Positions 40,241 to 52,274 are shown, counted from the stretch's first letter. The stretch: DNA of 64,000 nt from Prorocentrum cordatum (GCA_963575745.1 CAUYUJ010014603.1:297037-361036), one strand, 5' to 3'. Notes: a model not told the origin generated them from the letters alone. Numbers and translations: made by a program.

Positions 40241-40600
40241 TATGTTGTGCAGTCTATGTGATGCAAGCGATGCTGTGCAGTGTATGTGGTGCAAGCTATG
40301 CTATGGAATCTATGTGAAGCAAGATATGTGGCGTCGACGAGGAGGCGACGGGGCAGCGACTGCGGCAACATAGCAGCCAGAGCAGGACACCAGCCCAGAC
40401 AACGGCCGGCGACAAGGCGGCGACCGGGCGGCAACATAGCCGCCAGAGTGGCACACCAGCCCAGACGACGGGCGGCGACGAGGCGGCGACAGGGCGGCGA
40501 CGGCAGCAACATAGCCGCTTGAGAGGCACAGCAGCCCGGCTCCCTATAACAGAATCCCAAATGCAAAAACTGTTTGGGGGTCTGTAAATTATACACACAT
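40241..40600 (+). repeat. GTGCAA and GGCGAC minisatellite
   Basis: TATGTGGTGCAAGC-type units, then degenerate GGCGGCGACGAGGCGGCGAC repeats with CATAGCCGCCAGAG. Similar GGCGACGGGCGACGA DNA follows the fourth macrosatellite unit at 49430-49650. Confidence 0.75.
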
Positions 40601-40790
40601 ATAAGCCCACATCTATATATATAGATATATGTATATATATATATCAATATAACTATAGCTGCAAATGCAACTGGAACTGCAACTATAACTACAACTATAT
40701 CTACAAACGTACATACGCATGCAACTACGACTACAATTATAACTATACGTATGACTATAATTATAACTACAACTATATGTGCATGCCACC
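40601..40790 (+). repeat. ACTATA/TATATA simple sequence
   Basis: AACTATA and TATATA repeats. Confidence 0.9.
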
Positions 40791-40929
40791 GTGCCCTCAG
40801 CACGTAGTGGAGTGTGCCGAAGGCACATGCAACAATGATATGTAGAAGGTTCGTAAGGTTCGTAAGGGCCCACACCCTGGTTTCCCAGGCGCTACTAAGA
40901 GCTACTGGGCGCTGCCGGGCGCTGCCGGG

Positions 40930-41560
40930 GTGTGTCGCACGGGCCTTTGGGGCAGTGGCCCCGCCCAACAGGGCCCCAAAACGGGCGAAGAGGGTCCCGA
41001 GAAGTTCTGGGCAGGGTCAAAGAGGCCCCCGAGACGGCCCAAGAGCTTTCCAAGACGCCCAAATGAGATGGCCTCAAGACTCAAGAAGGCTCAAGAAGCC
41101 TTCGAGACGCCCCAAGATAGCCCCAAGAGCCTTCTTAAGAGGGCCCCGAGAGGGCCTCCAAGGAATTTCAATGTCTTCGAGGTTATCCACTTTTCTAGCT
41201 CCCGACGCTGCAAGGCGTCCCATGAGGTCCTCAAGACCGCCACGGCCACAGAGGCCCTCAAGAGGGCCCAAAGACGACCCAAGAGGGCTCCAAGACGGCC
41301 CAAGAGGCGCCCAAGACGGCCCAAGACGGCCCCAGAGCGGCCCCAACAAAGGCCGAAAAGGGGGAGCCTTCCGCCCCGAGAAGCCCCGAGGAGGCCCCCA
41401 AGAGGCCCCCGAGAGGGCCCTAGAGGCCCCCAAGAGGCCCCCAAACAGCCCCTCAGGAGGCCCCCGAGAGGCCTCGACGAGATCCCAACGACCATCCAGG
41501 AGGCGTCAGACCTACAACCCAGGCACGGTGGCGGGATGGTCCGAAGGCCACTAGATGTGG
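40930..41560 (+). repeat. Family O: degenerate AAGAGGCCCCC array
   Basis: Imperfect units CAAGA(G/C)GGCCC(C/A)(A/G)AGA, ending with ACAACCCAGGCACGGTGGCG then GGATGGTCCGAAGG and a microsatellite. The same terminus occurs at 42446-42482. Confidence 0.7.
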
Positions 41561-41574
41561 GTGTGTATATACAT

Positions 41575-41667
41575 TGATATATACATACATACATACATAC
41601 ATCCATCCATCCATCCATCCATCCATCGATCCATCCATCCATCCATCCATACATACATACATGCATG

Positions 41668-41707
<40 letters not shown>

Positions 41708-41740
41708 CATGCATACATACATACATACATACGCCACCGT
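41575..41740 (+). repeat. ACAT / CCAT / GGCA tetranucleotide blocks
   Basis: Successive (ACAT)n, (CCAT)n, (ACAT)n, (GGCA)n and (ACAT)n blocks, mirror-ordered around the centre. Confidence 0.95.
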
Positions 41741-41909
41741 GCCGCTGGGTACGGAATGGGCGTGTCCTCAGATCCTCTCACTACCCTCTGAGCCTCAATC
41801 CTTACCCCTGAGGAATATAAAGGGGCCTAAATTTCCGGTTTCTCCGGGGCTTGACGCATGTCCCCTGGAGCTCGTCAGGTCTCGTCGCGTGACTTTTTCG
41901 GGCCCAAGA

Positions 41910-42479
41910 GGGCCCGAAGACGGGCCAAGGGGACCCCTAAGAGGCCTCCAAGACGGCCCCAGACGGCCTGAGTCACCGAAGAATCGGCCCAAGACGCCCA
42001 AAATGGCCCCCAGACGGCCCAAGAGGCCTTCAAGACGCCCAAAGAGGCCTCCAAGAGGCCTCCTAAAAGGGCCCCAGGAGGCCAAAATCACTGATTTCCT
42101 TTTGGGTGGCTGAAGGATTTTGACGTTCTCGCCTTATCGGCTTGGTTTCCCGACAATCCCCGGCGGTCCTAGAGGCCAAAACAGCCCAAGAGGGCTCCGA
42201 GACAGTCCAAGAGACGCCCAAAACGGCCCAAGAGGGTCCCGAGACGGCCTCAAAAGGGGCAAAAAAGATGGAACACGAACCGAACATCCGAACCTTCCGC
42301 ACCAAGAGCCCCCCAGGAGGCCCCGGGGCCCCCAAGAAACCCAGAGGAGGCCCAAGACGGCCCTCAAGAGACGTCCAAACTGCCTCCAAGAGGCCCCTGA
42401 GAAGACTCACACGAAATCCAAACGAACATCCAATAAGCTCCGCACCCACAACCCAGGCACGGTGGCGGGATGGACCGAA

Positions 42480-42482
<3 letters not shown>
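41910..42482 (+). repeat. Family O, second copy
   Basis: CAAGAGGCCTCCAAGACGCC-type units with an internal TTTCCTTTTGGGTGGCTGAA segment like that at 60290. It ends ACAACCCAGGCACGGTGGCG and runs into (TA)n. Confidence 0.65.
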
Positions 42483-42512
<30 letters not shown>

Positions 42513-43165
42513 GATATATAGATCGTTATATACGTATATATGCATATACATATACATATACATATACATATATATATATATATGTAAGCGTGCACACTCA
42601 CTTTCACTCACTCATTCATACATGCATGCAATCATGCATACATACACACATGCATGCAGACAGACAGGCAGGCAGACATGCAACATCCATGCATGCATAC
42701 AGGCAGACACACCGACCTACACATATACATACATATACATATATATATATATATGCATACATATATATACGTACACACAGACGCAATCATATACACAATT
42801 ATGTATATAAGTATGCATGGTCAAACGTACATGTATATTCATATACCAACTAAACCATGTACGCTTATGCACATGCAAACACGTATCCACCTACATATAT
42901 GTACCATGGACATGCATATATACACACATATGCATAAGCATAACCATATGCACATCTATTCGCGTACACCTACATATGTTCATGCATACACATATACATG
43001 CATACGCATATACATACAGGTGCATATCTGTATACACATACATGTACATATACGCATACGAAACATATACATGTGCATACACATAGGCACGTCCATGTGC
43101 ATTCACATGTGCATATACATATAAATATAACTACACAAACATACATACATCTAAATATACGAAAG
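42483..43165 (+). repeat. TATA / ACATAC simple sequence
   Basis: (TA)n, (CATA)n and related sequence, about 680 bp. The His/Tyr/Ile-rich frames are not genes. Confidence 0.95.
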
Positions 43166-43179
43166 AGCGTGTTCTACCG

Positions 43180-44290
43180 CTGCTGGCGGAAAACCGGGGG
43201 GGTCACTACCGGTTCGAACCCCTCCCCCCCCCCTCCCCTCTGGAAAACCGGGGGGGTCACTACTGGTTCAAACCCCTCCCCCCCCCCAGTTCATCATGAA
43301 AAGGAGGGGGGGGTCACTACCGGTTCGAACCCCCCCCCCACCCCCCCTCCCCCTCGAACTCGAAAACCGGGGGGGGTCACTACCGGTTCGAACCCCCCCC
43401 CCCCCTCGAAAACCGAGGGGTGGTGCGGACAGTGGTGGGGACGGTGGTGGTGGGGACAGTGGTGAGGGGACAACGGGACAGTGGTGGGGACAGTGGGACA
43501 GTGGTGGGGACGGTAGTGGTGGGGACAATGGGGAGGACAATGGTGGGAACAGTGGGGACAGTGGGACAGTGGTGGGGACGGTGGTGGTGGGGACAGTGGT
43601 GTGGGGACAGTGGGAATGTGGTGGAAACAGTGGGACAGTGGAGGGTACAGTGGTGGTGGGGACAGTGGTGAAGGCGGTGGCGAGGACGGCGGTGGGAAAA
43701 TGGGACAGAGGTACAGTGGGGACAGTGGTGGGGACAGTGGGGACAGTGGTGGGAACAGTGGGACAGCTCAGTGGGACAGCGGAGGAGTCAGTGGGACAGT
43801 GGGGACAGTGGGGATAGTCGTGGAGAAAGTTGGGAGAGTGGAACCGTGGTGGGAACAGTGGTGGGGACAGTGGGGGACAGTGCGACAGTGGTGGTGGCAC
43901 TGGTGGGGACAGTAGGGGCGGTGGTGGAACCAGTGGGGACAGTGGTGGTGAGGACAGTGGCGCTGGGAACAACAGTGGGGGATGTGGTGAGGACGGTGGT
44001 AGGGACCGGGAGTCGTTTGCTGGAGGTGAGAGGGGAGGTGGGGAGGGGTTCGAACCGGTACCCCCCCCCCCCTCCGGTTTTCGACGGGGGGGGGGTTTTC
44101 GAGGGGGGGGGGGGGTTCGAACCGGTAGTGACCCCCCCCGGTTTTCGAGTCGAGGGGGGGGGGGGGTAGGGGAGGGGAGGGGGTTTTGCCGGGGGAAGGG
44201 AGGGGGGGGGGAGGGGTTCCAGCAGGGGGGGGGGGATTTTCGGGAGGGGGGGGGGGGACCCCCGGGTTCCGGAGGAAAAGGGCGGCAAGT
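43180..44290. repeat. 1.1-kb inverted repeat around a GTGGGGACA minisatellite
   Basis: The left side has four copies of AAAACCGGGGGGGTCACTAC plus CGGTTCGAACCCC (43188-43410). The right side has the reverse complement GGGGTTCGAACCGGTAGTGA and CCCCCCGGTTTTCG (44045-44150). Between lies an AGTGGTGGGGAC / AGTGGGAC minisatellite of about 600 bp. Long G and C homopolymers flank it. Confidence 0.85.
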
Positions 44291-44324
44291 TTCCACAGTA
44301 AAGCGGCGGTGGATCACGCTCTCT

Positions 44325-44725
44325 CAAATATACAGATACATGTACATGCACACATTCAAATGCACATACACTTACACATGCATATGAGCATGGCAATGCG
44401 AACATCGACACATATACATATACACCCAGAAGTGCATGTACAATATACATATGCACGGGCATATACATAGGCATGCATGTATGCACGCATACATAAATAC
44501 ATGCACACACACACAACAAAACGTATAGACATACATATGCACATACGCGTACGCATAAATGCATGCATGTGTACAGGCATATATCCACATACATATGCAC
44601 GCACATGCCTACATGACATCATACATGCACACATGCATGCACACATACATACACACATGCATACATACATACATACATGCATGCATGCATGCATGCATAC
44701 GTGTACACATACATACTTAATGACC
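44325..44725 (+). repeat. ACATGCAT-type simple sequence
   Basis: CATACA/CATGCA tetranucleotide-related repeats. Confidence 0.95.
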
Positions 44726-44799
44726 TACCAATCTACCTGCCCGTCTCCATGGCTGCCAGCCATGGGGGAGGACTGTCTCAGGGGGGAAGCCTTGACTTG

Positions 44800-44806
44800 G
44801 AGTCGG

Positions 44807-44845
<39 letters not shown>

Positions 44846-44965
44846 GCCGACGGATCGGCGATAGGCCCCCGATAGCGAATCCGCACGTCCCTGGGCGGGG
44901 TGGGCTATCGGGCCCCTATCAGCGATCAGTGGGCGATCGGGGGTCGATGCATATACCCCCCCTGA
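44800..44965. mobile_element. Family G repeat, copy 2, with (TA)n insertion
   Basis: GAGTCGGCGA, a (TA)n of about 35 nt, CATCGCCGACGGATCGGCGA, CCCCCGATAGCGAATCCGCA, GGGCTATCGGGCCCC and GCGATCAGTGGGCGATCGGG. Confidence 0.7.
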
Positions 44966-45395
44966 GCCCATTCCCCTCCCCCCTCCCCCCATTAACGCTG
45001 CCCCTGATGACTGGTGGCCAGCGACGGCCCGCACAGCGGCAGCACCCAGACGGGCGGAATCGAGAGACAGGGGAACGAGCAAGAGAAGCGGAGCTAGGGA
45101 CAGGAGCACAAGAGCGGGAAGGCTCCACCGAGAAGGTGCCCTGGCACTCCCGGGGCCACGCCGCGATGGCGCGACGGGTCAGCCCCCTCCCTTTCTGCCG
45201 CGCCAGGAGGCGGGAGCAGGGGAGGAGGAGGCGCAGGAGCAGAGGAGAAGAGCTCCGCAGCCTCATCCTCGAGGAGGCTCCGCCTCCTCCTTTGCCTCGA
45301 GCGCAGAGACCCGATGCCTCGAGTTGCTCAACGCGGGGCCCTCTCACCAATCCTCTCCAGTCTGGACCCCGTACCTGGGTCCAGCTTCTCCACCT
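44966..45395. other. GC-rich stretch without a supported gene
   Basis: Open frames on both strands, no recognised exon. Confidence 0.3.
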
Positions 45396-45450
45396 CCCTC
45401 GTCCTCCTCCTCCTCCTCCTCCTCCTCCTCCTCCTTCTCTTCCCTCCTCC
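45396..45450 (+). repeat. CTC triplet tract
   Basis: (CTC)n, followed by a short family C-like arm (GGAGGTCCGCGCGGGGTTCT). Confidence 0.9.
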
Positions 45451-45934
45451 TCCGCCGCTGCTGGAGGTCCGCGCGGGGTTCTCGGGCCCAGCTTCTCGTC
45501 ATGAGCCGCTTCTTCCCGGGCCCCGCGAGGGCCCCCCCCCTCCCGCAGGCCGACAGCGACGGCGGACCTCCGCCCCGCTCCCTGCCAGGACGTCGGGCCT
45601 CTGCGGCGAAGGCTCCGCCTCCTCCCGCGGCCCGCCTCCCCGCACACCCCCCACGGGGAGGCCCCTCCCGCCCCGCGCCCCTCCCCTCCGCGAGGCTGCC
45701 GGCACGGAGGCCTCCCTATTAGTGGCGGCCGAGCTGCCGGGCGCGGTCAACAGGGGGGCGGCCAAGAGAGGGGGGGCGCAAAGCATGGCCGGCGGCCCGT
45801 GCGCGGCCCAGGGGGGAACCAGGGACGCAGTGGAATAAGAAGAGGCGCCATGAAGCCTGGGGAGATATCATGGCCCCCGCCATGGTATCCACCCTTAGTC
45901 ATCACCCCCCTCTTGGCCGCCCCCGAAGCTGCTG

Positions 45935-46132
45935 GGGTCGGAGCATCGAGCCGACGTCGCCGATGCGTCGCCGATGTGTCGGCGATGCCGGCGATGCATC
46001 GGCGATGCGTCCGCGACGTCGGCGGTGCATCGGCGACGGCGGCGCGGAGAAGCTCGGGCTCCACAGCGCGCCGAACTGCTGGTGCCTCGGCGGTGCTGCG
46101 AGATCCTCCGACGCCATCGCTACTCGGACCCA
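45935..46132. mobile_element. Family H element, copy 2
   Basis: GTCGCCGATGCGTCGCCGAT, ATCGGCGATGCGTCCGCGAC, GCGCGGAGAAGCTCGGGCTC and AGATCCTCCGACGCCATCGC followed by TACTCGGACC, the same order as 7346-7510. The left flank-like arm is weak. Confidence 0.65.
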
Positions 46133-46154
46133 ATCTGGGAGGCCTGGACGGCAG

Positions 46155-46395
46155 CGCTCCTCCTCCTCCTCCTCCTCCTCACTCCTCCTCCTCCCCTCCT
46201 CCTCCTCCCTCCTCCTCCTCCCCTCCTCCCCCTCCTCCCTCTCCTCCTCCTCCTCCTCCTCCTCCTCCTCCTCCTCCTCCTCCTCTCCGCACTCCCCCTC
46301 CCCCTCCCCCTCTCCTCCTCCTCCTCCTCCTCCTCCTCCTCCTCCTCCTCCTCCTCCTCCTCCTCCTCCTCCTCCTCCTCCTCCTCCTCCGCCAG
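46155..46395 (+). repeat. CTC triplet tract
   Basis: (CTC)n with CCC-rich blocks. Confidence 0.95.
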
Positions 46396-46519
46396 ATGCT
46401 CCTGCGAGGGCGGGGGCTGCATCTTGGGCGCCGCCGCTGGGGCGTCCGGCGACCTCTGCTTGCCCTTCTCGGCCTGGTTGAAGAAGTACGGCAGCTACGG
46501 GGCGCCGAAAGGGCGGGGA
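46396..46519. other. Spacer
   Basis: No recognised feature before family S copy 2. Confidence 0.3.
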
Positions 46520-46662
46520 CCCCGAGATCCTGGCGTCCCCACTTTTTCGAGCTGGGCTTGCTCGCCCGGCTGCGAGCCCCCGGGACTCTCACGGACCGAT
46601 CCGGCTCGAGGAGCGGTGCGGAGAGGTGGGGACCAGGGCTTCGGTCGTGACGTTTTCAGGGT
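46520..46662. mobile_element. Family S element, copy 2
   Basis: CCCGAGATCCTGGCG, CTTTTTCGAGC, CTCACGGACCGATCCGGCTC and GGTCGTGACGTTTTCAGGG follow the family S order of 3742-3916. Confidence 0.65.
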
Positions 46663-47879
46663 GTTGCCCTCTCTTCGCTATGCGGCGCATGTCAGGGGAG
46701 GGCCGGGGGACGGGGGTGGAGAGGCTCCACGGCGAGATCCCCGCTGGCACAAAGAGTGCTGCCGCCCGTCCACTCTCCCCGTCGACGAGGTCAGCCCGCG
46801 AGGCCGGGGAGAGGGGGGGGCAGACTCTTCGTTTGATTCGCGGGTCGAGAGCGCACCTCTTCCGGTCGAAGCTAAGCGGGCCGCGCGAAGCTTGAATTAG
46901 GGAAGGGGGAGGGAAAGGGGGGGGCGCAGCCTCAGAACGAGGCCATAGAGGGGGGGTGCAGACTCAAAGGACCCGGCAGCCGTAAATGCTGCCGCCCAGC
47001 CGCTCCCAGTCGTGCTCTGCCCACAGCTGCACGACCCTCCTCACCCTCCACTGAGGGTGGACGACAGGGGGGACAACGACGTGCCATCGGCGGTGCATCG
47101 CCGATGCATCCGCGGTGGGCCCCCGAAGGCAAGGCCGGACGCTCCCGGGCGGGTTTGGCCATCCAGGCCCGATCGGCGGTCAGTGGGCGGTTGGGGGTCG
47201 GCGTTTCCCCCCTGGGCCAATCCCCGCTTTCACCCCCGCTGGCCCACAATGACGGCAGAGAGCGCGCCTTCACACAGATCCTCTGCTCCGCGCTCCGAGC
47301 ACCCAGGCCGCGCAGGGTCGTAGCGGACACGGATTGTGCAGCAAAGATCTACGCAGTAGAATTCCACTGCGCAAACTGCTCTGCGCTCTCGAGGCGGGGG
47401 CATCTTGCTATATAGAGACGCTCACGTGGCCCACGAGATGCAACAGTGCATCCTAGGACCCCGCTATGTGCAGGGGCATCGTGATGAGGGAGCTTGCCGA
47501 GCAACGACGGTGAAAACGTCCGACCCCTGGAAAAATCCCCGGGGGAGGTGTCACGCAAATCTGAGGAAGTACGGCCTGGTGACGTGAGTATCCCTATTGC
47601 ACCATGGGCTGCTTTCGGTATACAAATTCTTTCGACCCTGGGCCAACAAAAACATATGCACATATACGCGCTCCACGGCCCCGCGTGCACGAGTGACCGC
47701 GATCAGACGCAGGCCAGCTGAAGCTGATCGCGTGCTTGTGCATGTGTAGTGGCCCTTGAAAATCCAGGGAAACGAAAATCATCCATCGTGGACCCCAAAC
47801 CGTGATGTCTTGCAATCTATATGTGTATATATATAAATATATACACATATGTGTTGGTGTACAAAAGATGGAAAGCAGT
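46663..47879. other. No supported gene; family G copy 3 inside
   Basis: A diverged family G copy at about 47080-47215 (CATCGCCGATGCATCCGC, GGGCCCCCG, CGATCGGCGGTCAGTGGGCG). Elsewhere nothing is recognised. Confidence 0.4.
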
Positions 47880-48482
47880 CTATGTGGTGAACTGTATGTG
47901 GTGAAACCTATGTGGTGCAATTCACTTTGACCGTCTTGAAGCTGTCCTCTCCACTGCTCATGCAAACATCCCACCCTCCCACCCGCAACTTGGTCGCAAG
48001 ACCTCTTAAGACCGTGACGGTGGATACCAAATGGCACTTGGCAACGACGGCCACGCCGACGACGACAGCGACAGCGACGACGACGACGACGACGCCGACT
48101 ACGACGACACCGACGACGTCTCCGACGACTTCGACGACGACGACGACGATGACGACGACGACGACGACGACGACGGCGACGCCGACGACGACGACGCCGA
48201 CGCCACCGACGACGACGACGACAATGACAACGCCGACGACGACGATGACGCCGCCGACGACGACGACGCCGACGACGACGACGAAGACGACGACGACGTC
48301 GCCAACGAAGACGACGACGACGACGTCGCCAACGAAGACGACGACGACGACGACGAGGGAGGAGGGAGGAAGACGACGGCGACAACGACGACAACGACGA
48401 GAAAGAAAGGACGGCGACGACGCGAACGACGAAGAAGGAATGACGGCGACGCCGACGACGACAACGACGAGGGAGGAGGGAA

Positions 48483-48520
<38 letters not shown>

Positions 48521-49430
48521 CGACGAAAAAGTAGGGACGACGACGAGACGCCGTCGACGGACGACGACGACGACGACGACGACGACGAGGGAGGAGGAAG
48601 GACGACCACGGCGACAACGACGAAAACGACAACGACCCAAAGACGACGACGACGACGAGGAAAGACAGAGGACGACGACGGTAACGACGACGACGACGAG
48701 GGAGAAAGGAGGACGGCGACGACGACGACGACAACGCAAGAGCGCGTGCGCACGCTTTTGTCGAAACTCCGTGCTTAGAAATCCTGTGTTTTTGTATGTT
48801 TTTAGGACACTCGATTTTGAATTCCTTCCGAACCCAGAGGTTTTTGAAGGATTACGGCATGCGCGCGCGACGACGCGCGCGCGTGCACTTCGTCCCATTT
48901 GTTGCAGAGGACTCTCGCGACGGCACGCGCGCAAGGACGATTTTGACATGCGCGCGCCCGAAGCCCTATTGGTAGCATTTTGTGAACATCTTGACGAATC
49001 TATGGTTTTCTTGAGATTTCGCAAGAGCGCGCGTGTAAGCTTTTCAAAAAAAACATGTTGCGAAACCCTGTGTGTTTGTATGTTGTTTGGGAACTCGATT
49101 TGGGAATCCTTCCGAAACCGAAATTTTTGTTAAAGGATTTCGGCATGCGCGCGCGACAACGCGCGCGTGTGCACTTTGTCGCATTTTTGGCAAGGGACTC
49201 GTGAAAACTCATGATTTGTTATAAACGAATGTGCGCGCATAATATGTTTTGCAAGAGGATGGCGGGGGGGGTCGATACCGGCCTGGCTGGGATAGTGTGA
49301 ATTCACCGGTAGGATGGACGTTGGGCCAGAATCCGACGTGTTTTGCATCGGTTCCTGGGGGATCTTGAACCCCGGGGGGGAGGGTGGTAGAACCTATTCT
49401 CTTTTCAGCAAGGAGAATGTATGATGTGCA
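47880..49430 (+). repeat. Macrosatellite unit 4 (dispersed)
   Basis: The same order as the 36-40 kb units: AACATCCCACCCTCCCACCC, a long CGACGACGA tract, GCATGCGCGCGCGACGACGC blocks, GAGGATGGCGGGGGGG, GGGGGATC and GGAGAATGTATG. It is about 1.55 kb because its GAC tract is longest. Confidence 0.8.
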
Positions 49431-49469
49431 ACCTACGAGGCTCGCACAAGCAACATTGCGACCAAAATG

Positions 49470-49670
49470 CGGCAGCGAGGCGACGGCGACGGGCGACGAC
49501 CAGGCGACGACGGGCGGCGACGAGCCATGACGGACGGCGACGAGCGGCGACGAAGCGGCGACGGGCGGCGGCGCCGTTTGGTCACGATTTTGACTGCGCG
49601 AGCCTCGCACAATCAAGATCGTGACCAAGGGGCGGGCGGCGACGGGGCGACGACAAGCCGGCCGAGGCGG
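49470..49670 (+). repeat. GGCGACGA minisatellite
   Basis: GGCGACGGGCGACGACC-type degenerate units after the macrosatellite, as at 40330-40510. Confidence 0.75.
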
Positions 49671-49835
49671 CATCCAGGCCCAGTTCCTCGAAGCAGAAGG
49701 AAGGACTCCAGTGTGCAAGCACTGCTTGGGGAACAGCTGCAGAAACATCATCGGTCGGACCTCCGCGCGGAGCTCCGAGAGCGTATGTTTCCTGTGGATG
49801 TGTGTGTGTGTGTGTTCTGCTTCGCTACACGCGCA
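49671..49835 (+). other. Possible short exon and family C half element
   Basis: A plus-strand frame reads QFLEAEGRTPVCKHCLGNSC, with a CxxC pair. It is followed at about 49762-49835 by GGACCTCCGCGCGGAGCTCC, GAGCGTATGTTTCC and (GT)n, the right arm of family C. Confidence 0.3.
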
Positions 49836-50019
49836 TTTGCTGTTGGCCTCTGGAGTTTCCTCTGCTCACCCCGCCCCCCCTGACGTGAGGCAGGAGCGGG
49901 GTGGCTCCGTTGCGGCGCCTGCACGTGCACGTTGGAGTAGTGGTTGCAGTTCTCGGAGCGGCGCGGATCGGATCCAATGACGAGCGGGCGACGAGCGGGG
50001 GAACTGGGGGACGGGAGAA

Positions 50020-50385
50020 GTGGCAGGAGGGGCGGGCGAGGAGGGATGGAGGGAGGAGTAGAGGGAGGATGGTAGGGAGGGCAGTAGGGAGGGAGGAGGG
50101 AGAGAGGAGAGGAAGAGGAGAGGGATGGAGGAGGGAAGGAGGAGGGAGGAGGGGAGGGAGTGAGGGAGGGAGCAAGGAGCAGGAGGGGCAGGGGAGTGGT
50201 GGCAGGAGAGGGCAGGAGGAAGGGAAGGGGACAGGAAGGAGGAGGAGGAGGAGGAGGAGGAGGAGGAGGAGGAGGTGGAGAGGCAGGAGAGGCAGGAGAG
50301 GCAGGAGAGGCAGGAGAGGCAGGAGGGGCAGGGGGAGGGGTGGCAGGAGAGGGCGAGGAGGGAGGGAAGGGGGGCAGGAGGGGCG
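50020..50385 (+). repeat. GGA tract and GGCAGGAGA minisatellite
   Basis: Purine-rich DNA with (GGA)n at 50240-50275 and five GGCAGGAGA units at 50281-50325. Confidence 0.9.
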
Positions 50386-50542
50386 AGAAGGGCACACGAT
50401 GCTGCGGATGCGCCCGCCTTCCCAAGCACAGCCCAAAGAGTGCGAATCGATGGCCAGACTCCGAACGTTGGGGCTCTTCCGCATCCCGTTTGAACTTGGC
50501 CAGACCCTAAACGTCGGGGCTAGCAGCGTTCTTGTCCGCATC

Positions 50543-50590
50543 CCTCCTCCTCCTCCTCCTCCTCCTCCTCCTCCTCCTCCTCCTCCACTT
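50543..50590 (+). repeat. CTC triplet tract
   Basis: (CTC)n. Confidence 0.95.
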
Positions 50591-50669
50591 TGTTCTCCTC
50601 TTGCCCCCGTTCCCACTGTCTCCTTCCTTGGGCGCGTGGGAGACATGTACCAGCCCGCCCCTCGCCAGC

Positions 50670-50822
50670 TCAGATCTCGTCCCCATCAGAAGACATGCTG
50701 GATACTGCGGTCGAGTTCGCTGATAATCTATGCATTACCGAATCCTCCTCCAGATCGCCTCCCTCCTGATAAACCGCCTTGTCACTAGTCACAACCATTT
50801 CTAGCATGCTACCTGGGGCCAT
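50670..50822 (-). CDS. 50-residue frame, possibly a terminal exon
   Basis: From ATG at 50822: MAPGSMLEMVVTSDKAVYQE, GGDLEEDSVMHRLSANSTAV, SSMSSDGDEI then TGA. An acidic Ser-rich tail of this kind is typical of C-termini. An in-frame TAG lies 24 nt upstream of the ATG, so either the ATG is the start or the frame is entered by splicing. No family is recognised. Confidence 0.4.
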   Translation of the reverse strand: MAPGSMLEMVVTSDKAVYQEGGDLEEDSVMHRLSANSTAVSSMSSDGDEI

Positions 50823-51961
50823 ATCCTCTCCCCTTTCTCCTCCCTATTGACAAGAGACCCAACCGGCCCCAAGACGCAACCAAGAGCACCCCAAGAAACT
50901 GCCATGGACAGGACAGGAAAAAGGCCGCGCCTAGACGGCGCATCGGCAAATGTTTCGGCAGCTCGTAATGTAAATTTGCGGTGGGTGCAAAAATATGCGT
51001 ATGAACAGCCGCGCTATGCCTCGGAGAGGTCGTTGTATTCTTGGTACCAGCGAAGTGCGAGGGAAACCTGCGCGGATTTCTGGAGGAGGCGGAGGGAGGG
51101 AGGGAGGGAGGAGGGAAAGGAAGGAGGGGCCCCGAAAATGATACGCATTGGGGGGACATGTACCCTCGAAGCCGGCTCAAATGACCAACAGGAGCCGCAC
51201 AGGGCGCAAAAAGCTGCCACGATCCCCCTAACATTTTCCCCAAGGCCCTTGGAACACGACACAGGCGCAGTGGCTGGATGGGCCCAGGGACATTATATTT
51301 TCACCCTCGCATTCAAGCCGTCGCGGCCCCATGACCCCGTTCCACTCCCACCTCTTGCGCCCGAACTGCTCACTTCTCAAAAGCGGCAGAAGCGGAAGTA
51401 ACGACTCTCAAACACGGCACAGTCTGCACAGGGTGCAACTCCACCGCCACATCTTCCTCGTCTTACTAATCATACTCCTCCTCACATCGCCCATCAGCTG
51501 GCAAGTTACGTCCTGGTCTGATGAAAACGTCGGAACTCGCAGATACTGTGCTGTTGTGCTTGCGCGCCCCAGCCCGAGCCGAACCTGCCGCTGAAGCGTT
51601 TGAACTCTGAACTGTGCGCGCTGAGGCCATTTGTGAATGACGCAGGCCTGCTCCTCGTGCCCCTTGCTCCCGTATGGGATTTTTTGTCCCCGCGCTCAGA
51701 GGCTGGGCGAGAACCACGCGTCCACCTGCGGACTTTCTGCAGCCCCTGGGTCGCAGGAGGAACGGCAGGGATAACGCCACTGAACATGACAAAAAGAAGC
51801 GCCCGGAACAGGCGGAGGCGGAGGGTCAGGTCGAGTCGGCGCCTCGGTTGTCTGAGCTTGCTCGGCTGAGATCGAAAAAGCTTCCTGGACGGCCACCACA
51901 TGGTAGCGTTGAAGCGCTCGCGATCCCGAAGACCGCACGAAGAACCCTACGTGGAAACCAC
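50823..51961. other. Unresolved region
   Basis: Weak coding-like frames: minus FPVLSMAVSWGALGCVLG (about 50900) and plus IFLVLLIILLLTSPISWQVT (about 51455) versus minus SARTVQSSNASAAG over nearby bases. No exon ends can be set. Confidence 0.25.
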
Positions 51962-52116
51962 GAGGTGCCGATACCGTTACTTTCCGGACCTCTCTCGGGG
52001 TGCGTGCTGACCAGGATGTCCCGGCGAATCCAGCGGTGGCGACGAGGGAGGCCCAGGCGGCCCAGGAGGCCCAAAAGGGAGAAAACGAGGGGAGGGTAGA
52101 GGTATGGGTGCCTTTT
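51962..52116. mobile_element. Family K TIR element
   Basis: AGGTGCCGATACCGTTACTT faces GGGAGGGTAGAGGTATGG..GTGCC. The interior CTGACCAGGATGTC, GGCGAATCCAGCGGTGGCGA and GGAGGCCCAAAAGGG is shared with 58266-58415. Confidence 0.75.
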
Positions 52117-52274
52117 GCCTGAGGAACGCACGAGGAACCCTGGAGCCGCAAGATCCTGCCGGCCCCTTTGAAAGCTCTGGAGCGGTCTCACCTGACAGCA
52201 TTCGTGCCTAGAGGGCCCCTCTCTCGGCCCGTGGAGGGGGGAAGGGAGGGAGGAGGAGAAGAAGGATGAGAACG

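Noticed and set aside
42483-43165. Tyr/His/Ile-rich frames in ACATAC DNA
   Set aside because: Tetranucleotide simple sequence; every frame is low complexity.
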